This document shows, one piece after another, positions 38,723-47,467 of a stretch of DNA of 64,000 nt; the stretch's first letter is position 1; each line of letters starts with the position of its first letter. The position numbers and the translations under genes were made by a program. This DNA comes from Pseudomonadota bacterium (GTDB taxonomy: Bacteria > Pseudomonadota > Gammaproteobacteria > Acidiferrobacterales > Acidiferrobacteraceae), in contig JAJYRD010000073.1 in NCBI GenBank assembly GCA_021794275.1, positions 1-64,000 on the forward strand, in the 5' to 3' direction. The notes under the pieces are model-generated. The model made no database searches, was not told the DNA's origin, and saw nothing but the letters and a program-made list of their open reading frames with translations.

Positions 38723-40066
38723 TCAGGGTCCTACGGGCGCGACTGGATCCGTCGCGCTCTTGCGGTCCCGGTAGCGGGGCGTCTTGTGCCAGCGGACCCG
38801 CCCTGGACGCACGACGTCGCCGAGCGCCCTGAAAAAGCCGGCCGTTGCAGCGTAGGTGGAGACGAAGAAGCCGATAAGGATCAGTGGCACGCCCTTGACC
38901 TTGTCGCGCTCGCCGTCCAGACGCAAGGCCGCAGCGATCTCATAGAAGGCCGCGGCATTGCCGAAGGTGCCGTAGCTCACGACCGCCAGCATGAGCAAAA
39001 GGCCGCTGCCGTTGTCACCGCAGAGCCAGAGGACATACAGCACGAGCCAGCCGAGCAAGAGGATGGGGGCCATGGCGTAGATCCCGAGCAGGAGCGCCCC
39101 GTCGAAGCGCTCTCGCCGTGTCGCATACGGCGACCGCAGAAGCGGCAGCAGATGGCGAAACAATGCCTGATTGTGCCCCTGTGACCATCGGCGCAGCTGG
39201 CGATAGCGGGCATGCCATGACTCCACGACCTCTTCGTAACACTCCGAGCGGTTTTGGTAGGCAACCCTCCAGCCGGCAATGGCAAGCCGATAGGTTATAT
39301 CAGTGTCCTCGGCCAAAGCGTAGGGATTCCAACCTCCAACAGCCTGCAGGGCCGAGACGCGTACGCCCCCCACTGTCCCGCCAAACTGGGGAATCAGACG
39401 CAGGTTCGCGCGCGCCTGTTGGTCCACCTGGTAGCCGCCGGAGCGCTCCAATTCGAGCAGATGCGTAAGGAGATTAGTGTCGCTGTTGTAGGGGACCACG
39501 CGCCCCATGACCCCGCCTACCTCGGGATCGAAGAAGGGTGCCACGAGCTGCTTTACGAGGCCTGGGCCCGGCAGGTAGTCGGCGTCGAAGACCAGCGCGA
39601 TATCGCCCGCTACCAGCGCCGTGGCATCGACCAGGGCTGCGGCCTTGCCCGGCATTGCATCCTTGGCCCTGTGCAGCACCTCGATGCGACCCGGATGGAC
39701 GCGGGCGAAGGCATCAAGGATCTCCGCCGTCCGGTCCACGGAACGATCGTCGACGCAGAGGATCTTCAGGCGTTCGGCCGGATAGTCCACCGCCACCACC
39801 CGCTCGAGGATCTGCTCTATGACCTGCTCCTCGTTGTGGGCGGGAATGATGACCGTCACCGGAGGCCAATCAGCCTGGGTGATATCGAGATAGAGATGGC
39901 GTTGGCGACCAAAGAGACGGTTCACGGTGAAGAAAAGATGGCGGACCGTATAAAAGAGGACCACTGACACGATGACAAGCGCGATCGGCTGCAGGAGCGC
40001 GATCAGGCCCGCATGCGCCTGCCAGGCGCGGGCGGCCAGAGATAGAGCGGCCGCGCCCCTACTCAT
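38723..40066 (-). CDS. Processive family-2 glycosyltransferase (polysaccharide synthase)
   Basis: 447 aa. An N-terminal membrane segment precedes the GT-A domain with 'VIIPAHNEEQVIEQ', 'VDDRSVDRT', 'VFDADYLPGPGLV' (DxD), 'ALAEDTDITYRLA' (the TED-like catalytic motif) and 'RQLRRWSQGHNQ' (the QxxRW polymer-binding motif). Several C-terminal membrane spans follow. This is the layout of cellulose, poly-GlcNAc and hyaluronan synthases. The N-terminus overlaps the upstream membrane protein gene by 8 bp. With a ManNAc-making WecB nearby, an amino-sugar polymer is plausible but not shown. Confidence 0.9.
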   Translation of the reverse strand: MSRGAAALSLAARAWQAHAGLIALLQPIALVIVSVVLFYTVRHLFFTVNRLFGRQRHLYLDITQADWPPVTVIIPAHNEEQVIEQILERVVAVDYPAERLKILCVDDRSVDRTAEILDAFARVHPGRIEVLHRAKDAMPGKAAALVDATALVAGDIALVFDADYLPGPGLVKQLVAPFFDPEVGGVMGRVVPYNSDTNLLTHLLELERSGGYQVDQQARANLRLIPQFGGTVGGVRVSALQAVGGWNPYALAEDTDITYRLAIAGWRVAYQNRSECYEEVVESWHARYRQLRRWSQGHNQALFRHLLPLLRSPYATRRERFDGALLLGIYAMAPILLLGWLVLYVLWLCGDNGSGLLLMLAVVSYGTFGNAAAFYEIAAALRLDGERDKVKGVPLILIGFFVSTYAATAGFFRALGDVVRPGRVRWHKTPRYRDRKSATDPVAPVGP

Positions 40067-40868
40067 AACGCGACCTCCAACTCATACCCCAGGAATAGAC
40101 CGCCACAAGACCCATCACGTCCAGCAGAATACCCGCAAGCAAAAATAAGGTCGGTAGGGCTACGAGGCCTAAGCTTCTGACTGCGAAGGCCTGTAGACAA
40201 AACTGGCATGGAAGGGCCACGGCAAGCCATGTAAGCGCAACGAGCGTGAGGGCGATCTTTTTGGTCACGCTGAAATCCAGCGGGTAATAGATGGCCATGA
40301 ACATAAGCGGGGTCACGACCATGAGCGCAAGCCCCATGAGCAGCATGGATTGGATGTAGCCCACGAGGACGTAGGGGAACGGCGTGAGCAAAGGCGTGAA
40401 GGCCGCGGCGCCCACGACAAACACCACGGCCAAGGTAAAGAGCGCGAGCGCAAGAGGGAGATGGCGGCGGCGCAGAAACAGGGCCATGAGCAGATCGACC
40501 ACAAGCAGCGCGGCGCATATCATCCAGGCCTCACGCGTGGGGGATGTGGCGGCGAGGTCGGGGACCGGGATCGCAAGGTTCGCGCGCCAAGGTAGGGCGT
40601 ACGGGACCAGTATGACCTTTACGACAGGCGCCGCCTGGCCGCACCAAAAGGCCTCGATGGCGCCCCACAAGGGCAGAATGATCGGCCGTGCCAGGAGCCC
40701 GACAGCCAGAGCGAATAGTGGGCCCATGAGCAGGGAAGGGCGCCGCCAGCCCTGCTCGCGCGGCATAATGCGCAAGCCCCGGTGGGCGGGAATCAGGCCG
40801 CCGCGCCAACCCTCGATGGGGATCACCCGACGCACGCCGGGGTCCTGGTCAGAAATGGTAGAAGACAC
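40059..40868 (-). CDS. Polytopic membrane protein of polysaccharide cluster
   Basis: 269 aa with about six hydrophobic segments after a 40-residue cytoplasmic lead. The family is not recognised. The start is a GTG at 40868 with GGAGG 8 bases before it, inside the end of the YaiO-like gene (20-bp overlap), and its own end overlaps the synthase gene by 8 bp. This tight coupling says it works with the GT2 synthase, perhaps as a membrane partner, like the accessory subunits of other synthase-dependent systems. Confidence 0.75.
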   Translation of the reverse strand: MSSTISDQDPGVRRVIPIEGWRGGLIPAHRGLRIMPREQGWRRPSLLMGPLFALAVGLLARPIILPLWGAIEAFWCGQAAPVVKVILVPYALPWRANLAIPVPDLAATSPTREAWMICAALLVVDLLMALFLRRRHLPLALALFTLAVVFVVGAAAFTPLLTPFPYVLVGYIQSMLLMGLALMVVTPLMFMAIYYPLDFSVTKKIALTLVALTWLAVALPCQFCLQAFAVRSLGLVALPTLFLLAGILLDVMGLVAVYSWGMSWRSRYE

Positions 40869-41628
40869 CTATGGATCCTCCGGTCTGCCGGTAGTAGGGG
40901 CTTGCGAAACGCTCCGCGGATAGGTCGGTGCCCCAGTGGAGGCCGAGCCATTGCCGCCAGGCGACGGACAGCGTGTGGCTACGGAAACCCACAAGCGCGG
41001 CAAGCGCACCAATTGGGAGATAGGCCTCCGTGCCCCAACCGTAACGAAGCGTCACCTCACTCCATCCGCCGTGGTCGTAAGAAACCGCCACGAAACTCCT
41101 TTGTGCCCGGACTGCGCCCGGGTTGCTGGTCACCCAGGAGTGTCCGGCCATCGCGACCCAATGCGCGGGAAAATAGGCCGTGAGATTGGCCCAGCCGCTG
41201 CGGTCATCGTGACCGTCCCGAAAACGAATGCCGGTGTAACCGGCCGTCGCCACCAAGCGCTTGTCAGCCAGAGCCTTGTAGGAAAGGCTCGTGTCGATGC
41301 GATCCTTAGGCACAACGTTCGAGGTCGTACTCGCGGCCATACTTAGATAACCGTACCAGCGCGGGGCGAAGGTCCGCGTGACGCCAAATACGCCGTAGCT
41401 CTCCTCGTAGCCGAAGATGCGGGCATGGTCGACCTCCCAATCCCATATGGTGTGTGATCCCTCACCGAACACCCCCTTCACATAGAGGCCCTCGAAACGG
41501 CCATAGCCATGGGTCAATTGATAGTACGAGCCGCCTGCCCCCACCCATCCATGACCGAAGGCGACGGACGGGAAAACAACGGCAAGCGCCGCCACGAACG
41601 CCCCGACGCGATATCGCCTCCTTTTCAT
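40849..41628 (-). CDS. YaiO-family outer-membrane beta-barrel
   Basis: 259 aa. The signal peptide starts MKRRRYRVGAF and ends AFG near residue 25; repeated barrel strands end in 'GVFYHF' with terminal Phe. The pattern ('YYQLTHGYGRFEGLY', 'FAPRWYGYLSMAAS', 'YRQTGGSIGVFY') fits the YaiO outer-membrane family, whose members resemble the export pores of poly-GlcNAc systems. The ATG overlaps the wecB stop by 4 bp. The extended upstream frame is a shadow of wecB. Likely the exit pore of the polysaccharide. Confidence 0.78.
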   Translation of the reverse strand: MKRRRYRVGAFVAALAVVFPSVAFGHGWVGAGGSYYQLTHGYGRFEGLYVKGVFGEGSHTIWDWEVDHARIFGYEESYGVFGVTRTFAPRWYGYLSMAASTTSNVVPKDRIDTSLSYKALADKRLVATAGYTGIRFRDGHDDRSGWANLTAYFPAHWVAMAGHSWVTSNPGAVRAQRSFVAVSYDHGGWSEVTLRYGWGTEAYLPIGALAALVGFRSHTLSVAWRQWLGLHWGTDLSAERFASPYYRQTGGSIGVFYHF

Positions 41629-42797
41629 GACGCGGCGACCGGTCGGGCGCGACCCGTGCCGCCGCGCGCCGACGAGGACAGGGCGCGCCCCCGCCAGGTC
41701 TTGGTAAGGACCGATGCAATCCGGCGCCCCGCGGTGCCGTCCCCGAAGGGGGAATGGGTGGGGCGCATCGCCTCCCACCTTTCCGGGGAACGATGGAGAC
41801 GGCCGATCTCCGCCTCTATGCGGCGTGCATCGGCTCCCACCAAGCGCCCTGCGCCACAGCTCACGACCTCGGGCCGCTCGGTCTGTCGGCGCGCGATCAG
41901 AACCGGCACACGCACGCTCGCCGCTTCTTCCTGCAGGCCTCCGGAGTCGGTTACAACCAGCCACGCGTCCCTGAGCGCCCGCAACATGTCAGGATAAGTC
42001 AGCGCGTTGGACAGAGACACGCGTTTGCGGGCGTCCGCCGGCAGGCCCAGCCAGGTCGCCTTGACGGCCGCCGCGACTTCAGGGTTCGGGTGGAGCGGCC
42101 AGAGCACGGTCACGTCAGCGAAGCGCTCCACGACACGCCTCATGGCGCGCCCGATCTCGTTGATCCCCGCCCCCCAATTCTCCCGGCGATGGGCGGTCAC
42201 GACGATGAGGCGCTCGGACGCAGACCTCCACCTGCCAGGTCGCGCCTCCAGCCGGGCGTAACCGAAGAGGGCCGCGTCGACGACGGTATTGCCAGTCAAC
42301 GTGATGGCCTTTAAGGGGACGCCCTCCTTACGCAGGTAAGCCTGGGCAAGCGGTGTGGGTGCGAAATGCCAGGTGGCCATGCGCGTGATGAGTCGGCGGT
42401 TCATCTCCTCCGGAAAGGGCTCGTCCGCGTCGCCGGAGCGCAGACCCGCCTCCACATGCGCGACCGGCACCTTGTGGTAAAAACCGAGCAACGCGCCGAC
42501 GAAGGCGGTGGTGGTATCCCCCTGGACCACCACGACATCGGGGGCCACCTCCATCACAATCGGATCGAGCCGGGCCAAGAGTCGCGCACTCAGCTCGGCA
42601 AGCCCAGATCCGCGCCGGCCGAGACTCACGGTCGCAAACGGCCGCACCTCCAAAAACCGACAGAGCTCCGATATCGCCGCCACATGTTGTCCGCTATGGA
42701 CAAGAAAGACCTCGCAGCCCAACGCCTCGAGGGCATGAACAACGCTGGCCGTCTTGATGATCTCCGGCCGCGTCCCTGTCAATATCAAAATCCGCAT
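41625..42797 (-). CDS. wecB: UDP-GlcNAc 2-epimerase (non-hydrolysing)
   Basis: 390 aa. Interconverts UDP-GlcNAc and UDP-ManNAc. 'ILTGTRPEIIKTA', 'VVVQGDTTTAFVGA', 'HVEAGLRSGD', 'PFPEEMNRRLI', 'TAHRRENWG' and 'VTDSGGLQEEA' are all clear family motifs. The ATG at 42797 gives the standard start, with GGGGAG before it. It opens the polysaccharide part of the cluster and overlaps the YaiO-like gene (ATGA). It supplies an amino-sugar precursor, presumably for the GT2 synthase. Confidence 0.94.
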   Translation of the reverse strand: MRILILTGTRPEIIKTASVVHALEALGCEVFLVHSGQHVAAISELCRFLEVRPFATVSLGRRGSGLAELSARLLARLDPIVMEVAPDVVVVQGDTTTAFVGALLGFYHKVPVAHVEAGLRSGDADEPFPEEMNRRLITRMATWHFAPTPLAQAYLRKEGVPLKAITLTGNTVVDAALFGYARLEARPGRWRSASERLIVVTAHRRENWGAGINEIGRAMRRVVERFADVTVLWPLHPNPEVAAAVKATWLGLPADARKRVSLSNALTYPDMLRALRDAWLVVTDSGGLQEEAASVRVPVLIARRQTERPEVVSCGAGRLVGADARRIEAEIGRLHRSPERWEAMRPTHSPFGDGTAGRRIASVLTKTWRGRALSSSARGGTGRARPVAAS

Positions 42798-42953
42798 CAG
42801 CTCCCCGTCGTTGGAGGATCGTGGCCACACATCGCCGCACATCCCCACGACCCCCTCCTCCGCTGATCCACAACGCATACGTCTACCCCGAAATGCCCCG
42901 CCACCGTGGCCGGCCACCTCTATGGGTGCGCGGCTATCCACGATCGGCGGATG

Positions 42954-43736
42954 TCAAAGCCCCTTCATGGTCCCAAGGATCGCGCCGATCTGCGCGGCGG
43001 AGAACCCCCCCGAGCGCGCAAGCCCTACGCTCAAGCTCATCTGGTTCATGACATTGTTGGCGCTCGACAAGACCTGTGCGGTTTGCGCCAAACCTTGCGC
43101 GCCCAAGGTCTGCTGGATGATCCCCTGCCCCGGCACGTTCACTGCCACGATCACGGAATCACCATTGAACACCACCTGGCCTTGCGCATCGGCGTTGGCC
43201 ACGGCGAGATTCGCCGGCCCCCCGCCCGGACTGCCCGCGTCGAACCCAGATCCAGCCGCCCCCACACTGATCACGGCCGTGTTCTTTATGACGTTGTCAT
43301 TGCCTGTGGTCTGTATGCCCTGACCGATACCGGAGACGCCGGCGACCGGATCCCCTTTGATGGCCCCCGTGCCTTGTAAGGCCGGACTGCCCGTTCCCGC
43401 GGCCTTGGTCGAAAAACTGTGCAGGGTAAGGTGTGGTCGCCCGCCGCCATCGATGCCTAAGCCAAGCGTCGTGCCCACGGCAAGGCTCGACCCGTTCGCC
43501 TGCGTCCAGCGACTCACCATCTGGAGGCCAAAATAGACCACGCCCCCCGACGCCACGTAGCGACCGCGCAACGCGGAAAGCGCGTGGGCCGAAAGCGGTA
43601 TCCGATCCGTGATGAGGCCTAGATCGGGGGCAAAGAGCGTGGCCGCCTGGACTGAGACTGCCATGGCGCAAAAGGCGCCCCCTATTACCATCCGGACTAC
43701 AGCCCGTAGACTCCACTCGCTCTTCCTCTTGTCCAT
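42954..43736 (-). CDS. Secreted FapE-like protein of amyloid cluster
   Basis: 260 aa. Signal peptide: basic start MDKRKSEWSLR, hydrophobic core, cleavage after VQA near residue 31. The mature protein is Gly, Ala, Asn and Gln-rich, with 'NTAVISVGAAGSG', 'NLAVANADAQGQVVFNGDS' and 'VLSSANNVMNQMSLSVGL' near the end, and has only two Cys, both in the leader part. AAGGAG precedes the ATG. Order and composition fit FapE, a minor component of Fap fibres, but I do not recognise the family with certainty. It starts 34 bp after the C39 peptidase gene. Confidence 0.6.
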   Translation of the reverse strand: MDKRKSEWSLRAVVRMVIGGAFCAMAVSVQAATLFAPDLGLITDRIPLSAHALSALRGRYVASGGVVYFGLQMVSRWTQANGSSLAVGTTLGLGIDGGGRPHLTLHSFSTKAAGTGSPALQGTGAIKGDPVAGVSGIGQGIQTTGNDNVIKNTAVISVGAAGSGFDAGSPGGGPANLAVANADAQGQVVFNGDSVIVAVNVPGQGIIQQTLGAQGLAQTAQVLSSANNVMNQMSLSVGLARSGGFSAAQIGAILGTMKGL

Positions 43737-43770
43737 ACCGCTCCTTCGCATCTGATCAGGAAGTCCTTCA

Positions 43771-44457
43771 TCAAAAATCGGTGGCGGGGATGAAACCAAA
43801 GTCCCGCAGATTTCGCGCCTCGTTCCTTTCCATAGCCGCCATCAGACCATGCACTCGTACCGCCTTCATGCCCTGACGCAGAGGTGTGGCCTTGTCGTAG
43901 TGAGGACCCATGACGATAAAAACGACATCGTCCCAATCCTTCACGAAGCGGGCGACCGGAAGGCTGCGGTCGCCCAACGCGGGATCGGCTAGATAGGCCC
44001 GGCCCCGCACCACCCCCCGCAACACCACGAAATGCTCGTAACCCTCGATATTGAGCAACACCACCACCGGCACCCGAAGCTTTGTCAGCAAAACCGGCGG
44101 CACCTTGTAGCCGGCGCCATGCAGTCCAAGCTGGGAGAGGTAGCGAGCCATATCCAGCATCGAAAATCCCTTCTGCTGTACCACCTGGCGGTTGCTTACC
44201 TTAAGCATCCCGACGATCACCTGGTCCTCCGACAGATGCCGGCCATAGGCAAAATCGACGAGGGTGGCAAGCGCCGCGGCCCCGCAGCTATAGTCGGTGT
44301 GCTGGCGTACCACCGCCCGGAACTTCCGGGCCTGCATGCTGGCAACGTGCGTAATGAGCGGCACGCCCCCGAATCCGTTGACGACGATCGTGCCCGCCTG
44401 CGCCAGAGCCGGCATCATGGCAAGCCCCATGATCCACAGTCGAAGACGATACGGCAT
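43771..44457 (-). CDS. Periplasmic C39-type cysteine peptidase (FapD-like)
   Basis: 228 aa. Signal peptide ending AQA near residue 21. The C39 peptidase domain has the catalytic Cys in 'QHTDYSCGAAALATL', the His in 'GYEHFVVLRGV' and the Asp in 'LADPALGDRSL'. There is no ABC transporter domain, so this is a stand-alone C39 protein. In the Fap system the C39-like FapD is needed for subunit export. Its gene is separated from the amyloid gene by a strong intrinsic terminator and so should be made at a lower level. Confidence 0.82.
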   Translation of the reverse strand: MPYRLRLWIMGLAMMPALAQAGTIVVNGFGGVPLITHVASMQARKFRAVVRQHTDYSCGAAALATLVDFAYGRHLSEDQVIVGMLKVSNRQVVQQKGFSMLDMARYLSQLGLHGAGYKVPPVLLTKLRVPVVVLLNIEGYEHFVVLRGVVRGRAYLADPALGDRSLPVARFVKDWDDVVFIVMGPHYDKATPLRQGMKAVRVHGLMAAMERNEARNLRDFGFIPATDF

Positions 44458-44473
44458 CTTTTTTCCCTTCTTT

Positions 44474-44504
44474 AAAAAAGGGGCGGGGGTTCACACCCCC
44501 GCCC
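44474..44504 (-). terminator. Intrinsic terminator between amyloid gene and C39 gene
   Basis: On the minus strand a 10-bp stem GGGCGGGGGT/ACCCCCGCCC with a 4-nt loop is followed at once by a T-rich tract. It lies 12 bases after the stop of the large repeat protein and directly before the peptidase gene, so it should reduce read-through into the secretion genes. Confidence 0.85.
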
Positions 44505-44516
44505 ACAGTGCGAGCC

Positions 44517-46691
44517 TTAGTCCGCGTCCGCTATGCTCAAGGTGTTGCGCTGCATGTTGACCGCGCCCGCCGAAACGTTCAGGCCGATATCGCCCGACGC
44601 GTCTTGGAGGACGTGGTTTGATACGGTCGCGCTGTTGGTGACCGGCGTATATGGCAGGAAGCTCGCCGGCTTGTCCGCGACGATGGCGCCTATAGACACC
44701 TGCGACACCTGGGTCAACGCGGTCGCGTTGCTGCCGCCGCGATCGAACGCGTAGGCCAGGTCGTTGCTCTGCATGTTCTGCACACCCGCAGAGACGTTGG
44801 CGCCGATGTTGCCCGTCGCGTGGCGCAGGACGTTATTGGCGACGCTCGCACCGTTATGGGCGCCGGTCTCGGTCGCGAAGGAGTAGGGCCCGGAGGTCTG
44901 GGCGCCCACGATCGAGGCCGTGGCCGGCCCACCGAGCACCACGCCCCAACCGAGCGCCATGGCGGTGTTATTGGCCTGGGTATTCTGCACGCCCGAAGCC
45001 ACGTTCACGCCGATGCTGCCAGAGGCGTTCTCCAGGACACGGTTCGAGAGCGAGGCAGTCATGGCGCCCAAGGTGTTGCGGGTGGTCGACGGCGCGTACC
45101 AGTAGTAACTGATCGCCTGGTTGCTCGCCTGGTTGTCGGCGATGGCGGCCGTGGTGGCGGTGCTGCTGCCAGCAGCACCCGCGGCATCCGAGATGGCGAG
45201 ATTGTTGCCCTGCTCGTTCCACTGGCCCGCGGCGAGATTCGCCCCCACGTTGCCCGTCGCGTTCTGAAGGACACGATCGTTCAGGTAGGCGTTGTCGGCG
45301 GCATAGAGGCTGACCGACTTGCGAGCGCTGTTACTAAACATGCTCTCGGTACCCTGGTCGTTGTCGATTGCCGAACTCGCGCTCGCGCCAGCCTCGTTGT
45401 AGGCCAGGCCCATATTGTTGGCCTGCATGTTGTCGGCGCCGGAGGCAAGGTTCGCATTCACGTCGCCGCGCGCGTTTTGGAGAACGCGGTTGGTCATGAA
45501 GGCGTCATCGTCGCCGAAGTAGCTGTACGAACCGCCGAGCGGGCCAGCGTTCTGACCGTTCGCGACGCTGGAAGTGGCTGCGCCGCCCGTCGCCGTCACC
45601 TGATCCATGGCGATCGACGCATTGTTGGCCTGCATGTTCTGCGTGCCGGCCGCAGCGTTCACGCCGATATGGCCCGAGGCATTCTGCAGTACGACATTTG
45701 AGAGCGAGGCGTCGTTGTCGGACCCGATGTTCTCGCTGCCGGCGGCGGCGGGGCCATTTTGGCTGTTAGACGTGCTGGCGCTGGCCGATCCTGCGGCACT
45801 CGTGACGCCGGTGGTCGCAAGCGAGAGGCTGTTGGCCTGCATGTTCTGCTGACCGGCAGCCAGGTTCGCGCCTATGTTGCCGGTGGCGTTCTGCAAGACG
45901 TGATTGGCAAGGGTCGCGTCGTTGTCAGCACCCGATGTCATGGCGCCTATGAGACCCGCGGCTTGGAAGCTCGCGGCGGCCGCGTTGGCATCGACGCCGC
46001 TACGGTTGTAGGAAACCGCCAGGTTATTGCCCTGCAGGTTCTCGTCGCCCGCGGCGGCATTTACGCCGATGTCGCCCGAAGCGTTCTGCAGTACGCGGTT
46101 CGAGAGGGTCGCGGTGTCGTTGTTGTCGGAGGCGCCGGCCAACGCGAAAGGTCCCGAGAACTGTGCACTGTTGATGGCCGCCGACGCCTGTCCGCTCGGG
46201 CTCACACCTAGGCCTGAGCTCACCGCAGCACTGTTGCCCTGCATATTGGCACCGCCTGCGGCAAGGTTCAGGCCGATCTTGCCCGAAGCGTTCTGCAGGA
46301 CATGGTTGGAGGCCGCCGCGGTATTGACGACGCTTTTCGAGCCGCTCGCGGAGAAGATGTTGCTCCACTGCAGATTATTCACGACTGAGGAGGCGGTCGT
46401 ATTCGTGAGCAACGAGCCGTTCGCAAGCGCGATGTCGGTGTTGTTGACCTGCATGTTGCCGTTACCGGCGGCGGCGTTCAGGCCGACATTGCCGGAGGCG
46501 TTCTGTAGGACGTGATTGGAGGCCGTGGCGCCATTGGTCGAGCCAGCAGCGAAATTGAAAGACGCTCCCGCTATCTGGGAATTGGTCGCGGTCGCATGGG
46601 CCACACCGGTTGGGTTGGCCATGACCACGGGGGCCGCCAACGCCATGCCGACGGCCGCCGCTATGGTACGAAATTTCCACTGTGTTGCCAT
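44517..46691 (-). CDS. Large repeat protein, FapC-like functional amyloid
   Basis: 724 aa. Signal peptide to about residue 25 (VVMA-NP). The rest is ten imperfect repeats, first at about 58-90, last at the C-terminus, spaced about 60-75 residues. Each has the core SNxVLQNASG, then IGxNxAAG, then NxMQ or NMQ, then xNN or xNS, with hydrophobic-polar alternation between. There is no Cys in the mature part, and it is rich in Asn, Gln, Ala, Gly and Ser. This grammar is that of secreted amyloid subunits (Fap, also CsgA). Exact homology to FapC is not proven here. Confidence 0.75.
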   Translation of the reverse strand: MATQWKFRTIAAAVGMALAAPVVMANPTGVAHATATNSQIAGASFNFAAGSTNGATASNHVLQNASGNVGLNAAAGNGNMQVNNTDIALANGSLLTNTTASSVVNNLQWSNIFSASGSKSVVNTAAASNHVLQNASGKIGLNLAAGGANMQGNSAAVSSGLGVSPSGQASAAINSAQFSGPFALAGASDNNDTATLSNRVLQNASGDIGVNAAAGDENLQGNNLAVSYNRSGVDANAAAASFQAAGLIGAMTSGADNDATLANHVLQNATGNIGANLAAGQQNMQANSLSLATTGVTSAAGSASASTSNSQNGPAAAGSENIGSDNDASLSNVVLQNASGHIGVNAAAGTQNMQANNASIAMDQVTATGGAATSSVANGQNAGPLGGSYSYFGDDDAFMTNRVLQNARGDVNANLASGADNMQANNMGLAYNEAGASASSAIDNDQGTESMFSNSARKSVSLYAADNAYLNDRVLQNATGNVGANLAAGQWNEQGNNLAISDAAGAAGSSTATTAAIADNQASNQAISYYWYAPSTTRNTLGAMTASLSNRVLENASGSIGVNVASGVQNTQANNTAMALGWGVVLGGPATASIVGAQTSGPYSFATETGAHNGASVANNVLRHATGNIGANVSAGVQNMQSNDLAYAFDRGGSNATALTQVSQVSIGAIVADKPASFLPYTPVTNSATVSNHVLQDASGDIGLNVSAGAVNMQRNTLSIADAD

Positions 46692-46749
46692 ATACCTCTC
46701 CTTTTCGTGTTAATAGAAAACGGCCTTCTGTCGAGCCGGCCCTGCACCC

Positions 46750-47364
46750 CTACGGGCGTATGCCCGCAGATATGTTCAATGTGACACTGTTGCTCAAGCT
46801 GTTGCCGGACCCCGCGGTCTGGCTCACCTGAGCGATCCCGGTAACCCCCGTCAAAGCGTTGTCAGCGACCGTGACGTGGCGCGCACCCTTCGGCGATGTG
46901 GTCACGTGGGCCCCATTGACCTGATCGATGGGTGATGCGATGCGCATCAGCTGGTCGAGGCTTAGGCGATGGACCGAGCGCGTGATCGTGACGCTATTGG
47001 CCTCGAGGTTGTCGCTGCCAGCCGCCTGATTCACATTCAAGATGCCCGAGAAACGCGCAAAGGCGTCGCCCGCTATGCGCGCCGAACTGGTCGCGCCGCC
47101 ACCAACCCTTCCCGATAGTCGCTGACTGATCCCGATCTCGGCGTGGGACCCATTAGTAACCGCATCGCTATTGGCCTGAACGTTGCCGTCGCCTGCCGCC
47201 TCATTGATCGTGGCGACGCCCTTGCCGTCGGCGAGCGCCGACCCGGCGAGCACTGCCGCATTGGATATGGCAAGCGGGTCGGCGCCGCAAATCCTGGTCA
47301 CCGCGAGGAGCGGGACCGAAAGCCCGACGACAATGAGTACAGTCCGATTCATCATCCCACCCAT
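46750..47364 (-). CDS. Small amyloid-repeat secreted protein (FapA/FapB-like)
   Basis: 204 aa. Signal peptide of about 27 residues (ends near ICGA). Three motif-like segments share the grammar of the large neighbour: 'INEAAGDGNVQANS', 'NVNQAAGSDNLEANS' and 'VSQTAGSGNSLSNS'. It could be a nucleator or chaperone of fibre growth. It is the first gene after the sigma-54 promoter. The start could be 47364, 47355 or 47352 (consecutive ATGs with a weak GGGTGG). The downstream gap of 58 bp holds a small hairpin and a good ribosome site (AAGGAG) for the large protein. Confidence 0.65.
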   Translation of the reverse strand: MGGMMNRTVLIVVGLSVPLLAVTRICGADPLAISNAAVLAGSALADGKGVATINEAAGDGNVQANSDAVTNGSHAEIGISQRLSGRVGGGATSSARIAGDAFARFSGILNVNQAAGSDNLEANSVTITRSVHRLSLDQLMRIASPIDQVNGAHVTTSPKGARHVTVADNALTGVTGIAQVSQTAGSGNSLSNSVTLNISAGIRP

Positions 47365-47423
47365 TCGTGAAACTGATGGCGAAGGTTCGAAGAGGAACCC
47401 GCGCCAAAGATGGGAGCGCCATT

Positions 47424-47439
47424 AACAAGAACCGTGCCA
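47424..47439 (-). promoter_or_regulatory. Sigma-54 promoter of the amyloid/polysaccharide cluster
   Basis: Minus-strand TGGCACG-N4-TTGTT matches the -24/-12 consensus (TGGCACR-N4-TTGCW) at all but one base. It lies 60 bp before the first ATG. A VpsR-like sigma-54 activator is encoded at the other end of the cluster. Confidence 0.75.
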
Positions 47440-47440
47440 G

Positions 47441-47467
47441 CAGCCTGGGCCGCCCTTTAACAGGCTG
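47441..47467. repeat. Inverted repeat next to sigma-54 promoter
   Basis: CAGCCTG and CAGGCTG are perfect 7-bp inverted arms with a 13-bp spacer, one base upstream of the -24 element. Possible regulator or IHF-type control region; unproven. Confidence 0.4.

Noticed and set aside
44517-46691. Repeats as a possible CRISPR array or DNA satellite
   Set aside because: The repeats are in-frame protein units of about 200 bp with variable bases, not short identical direct repeats with spacers.
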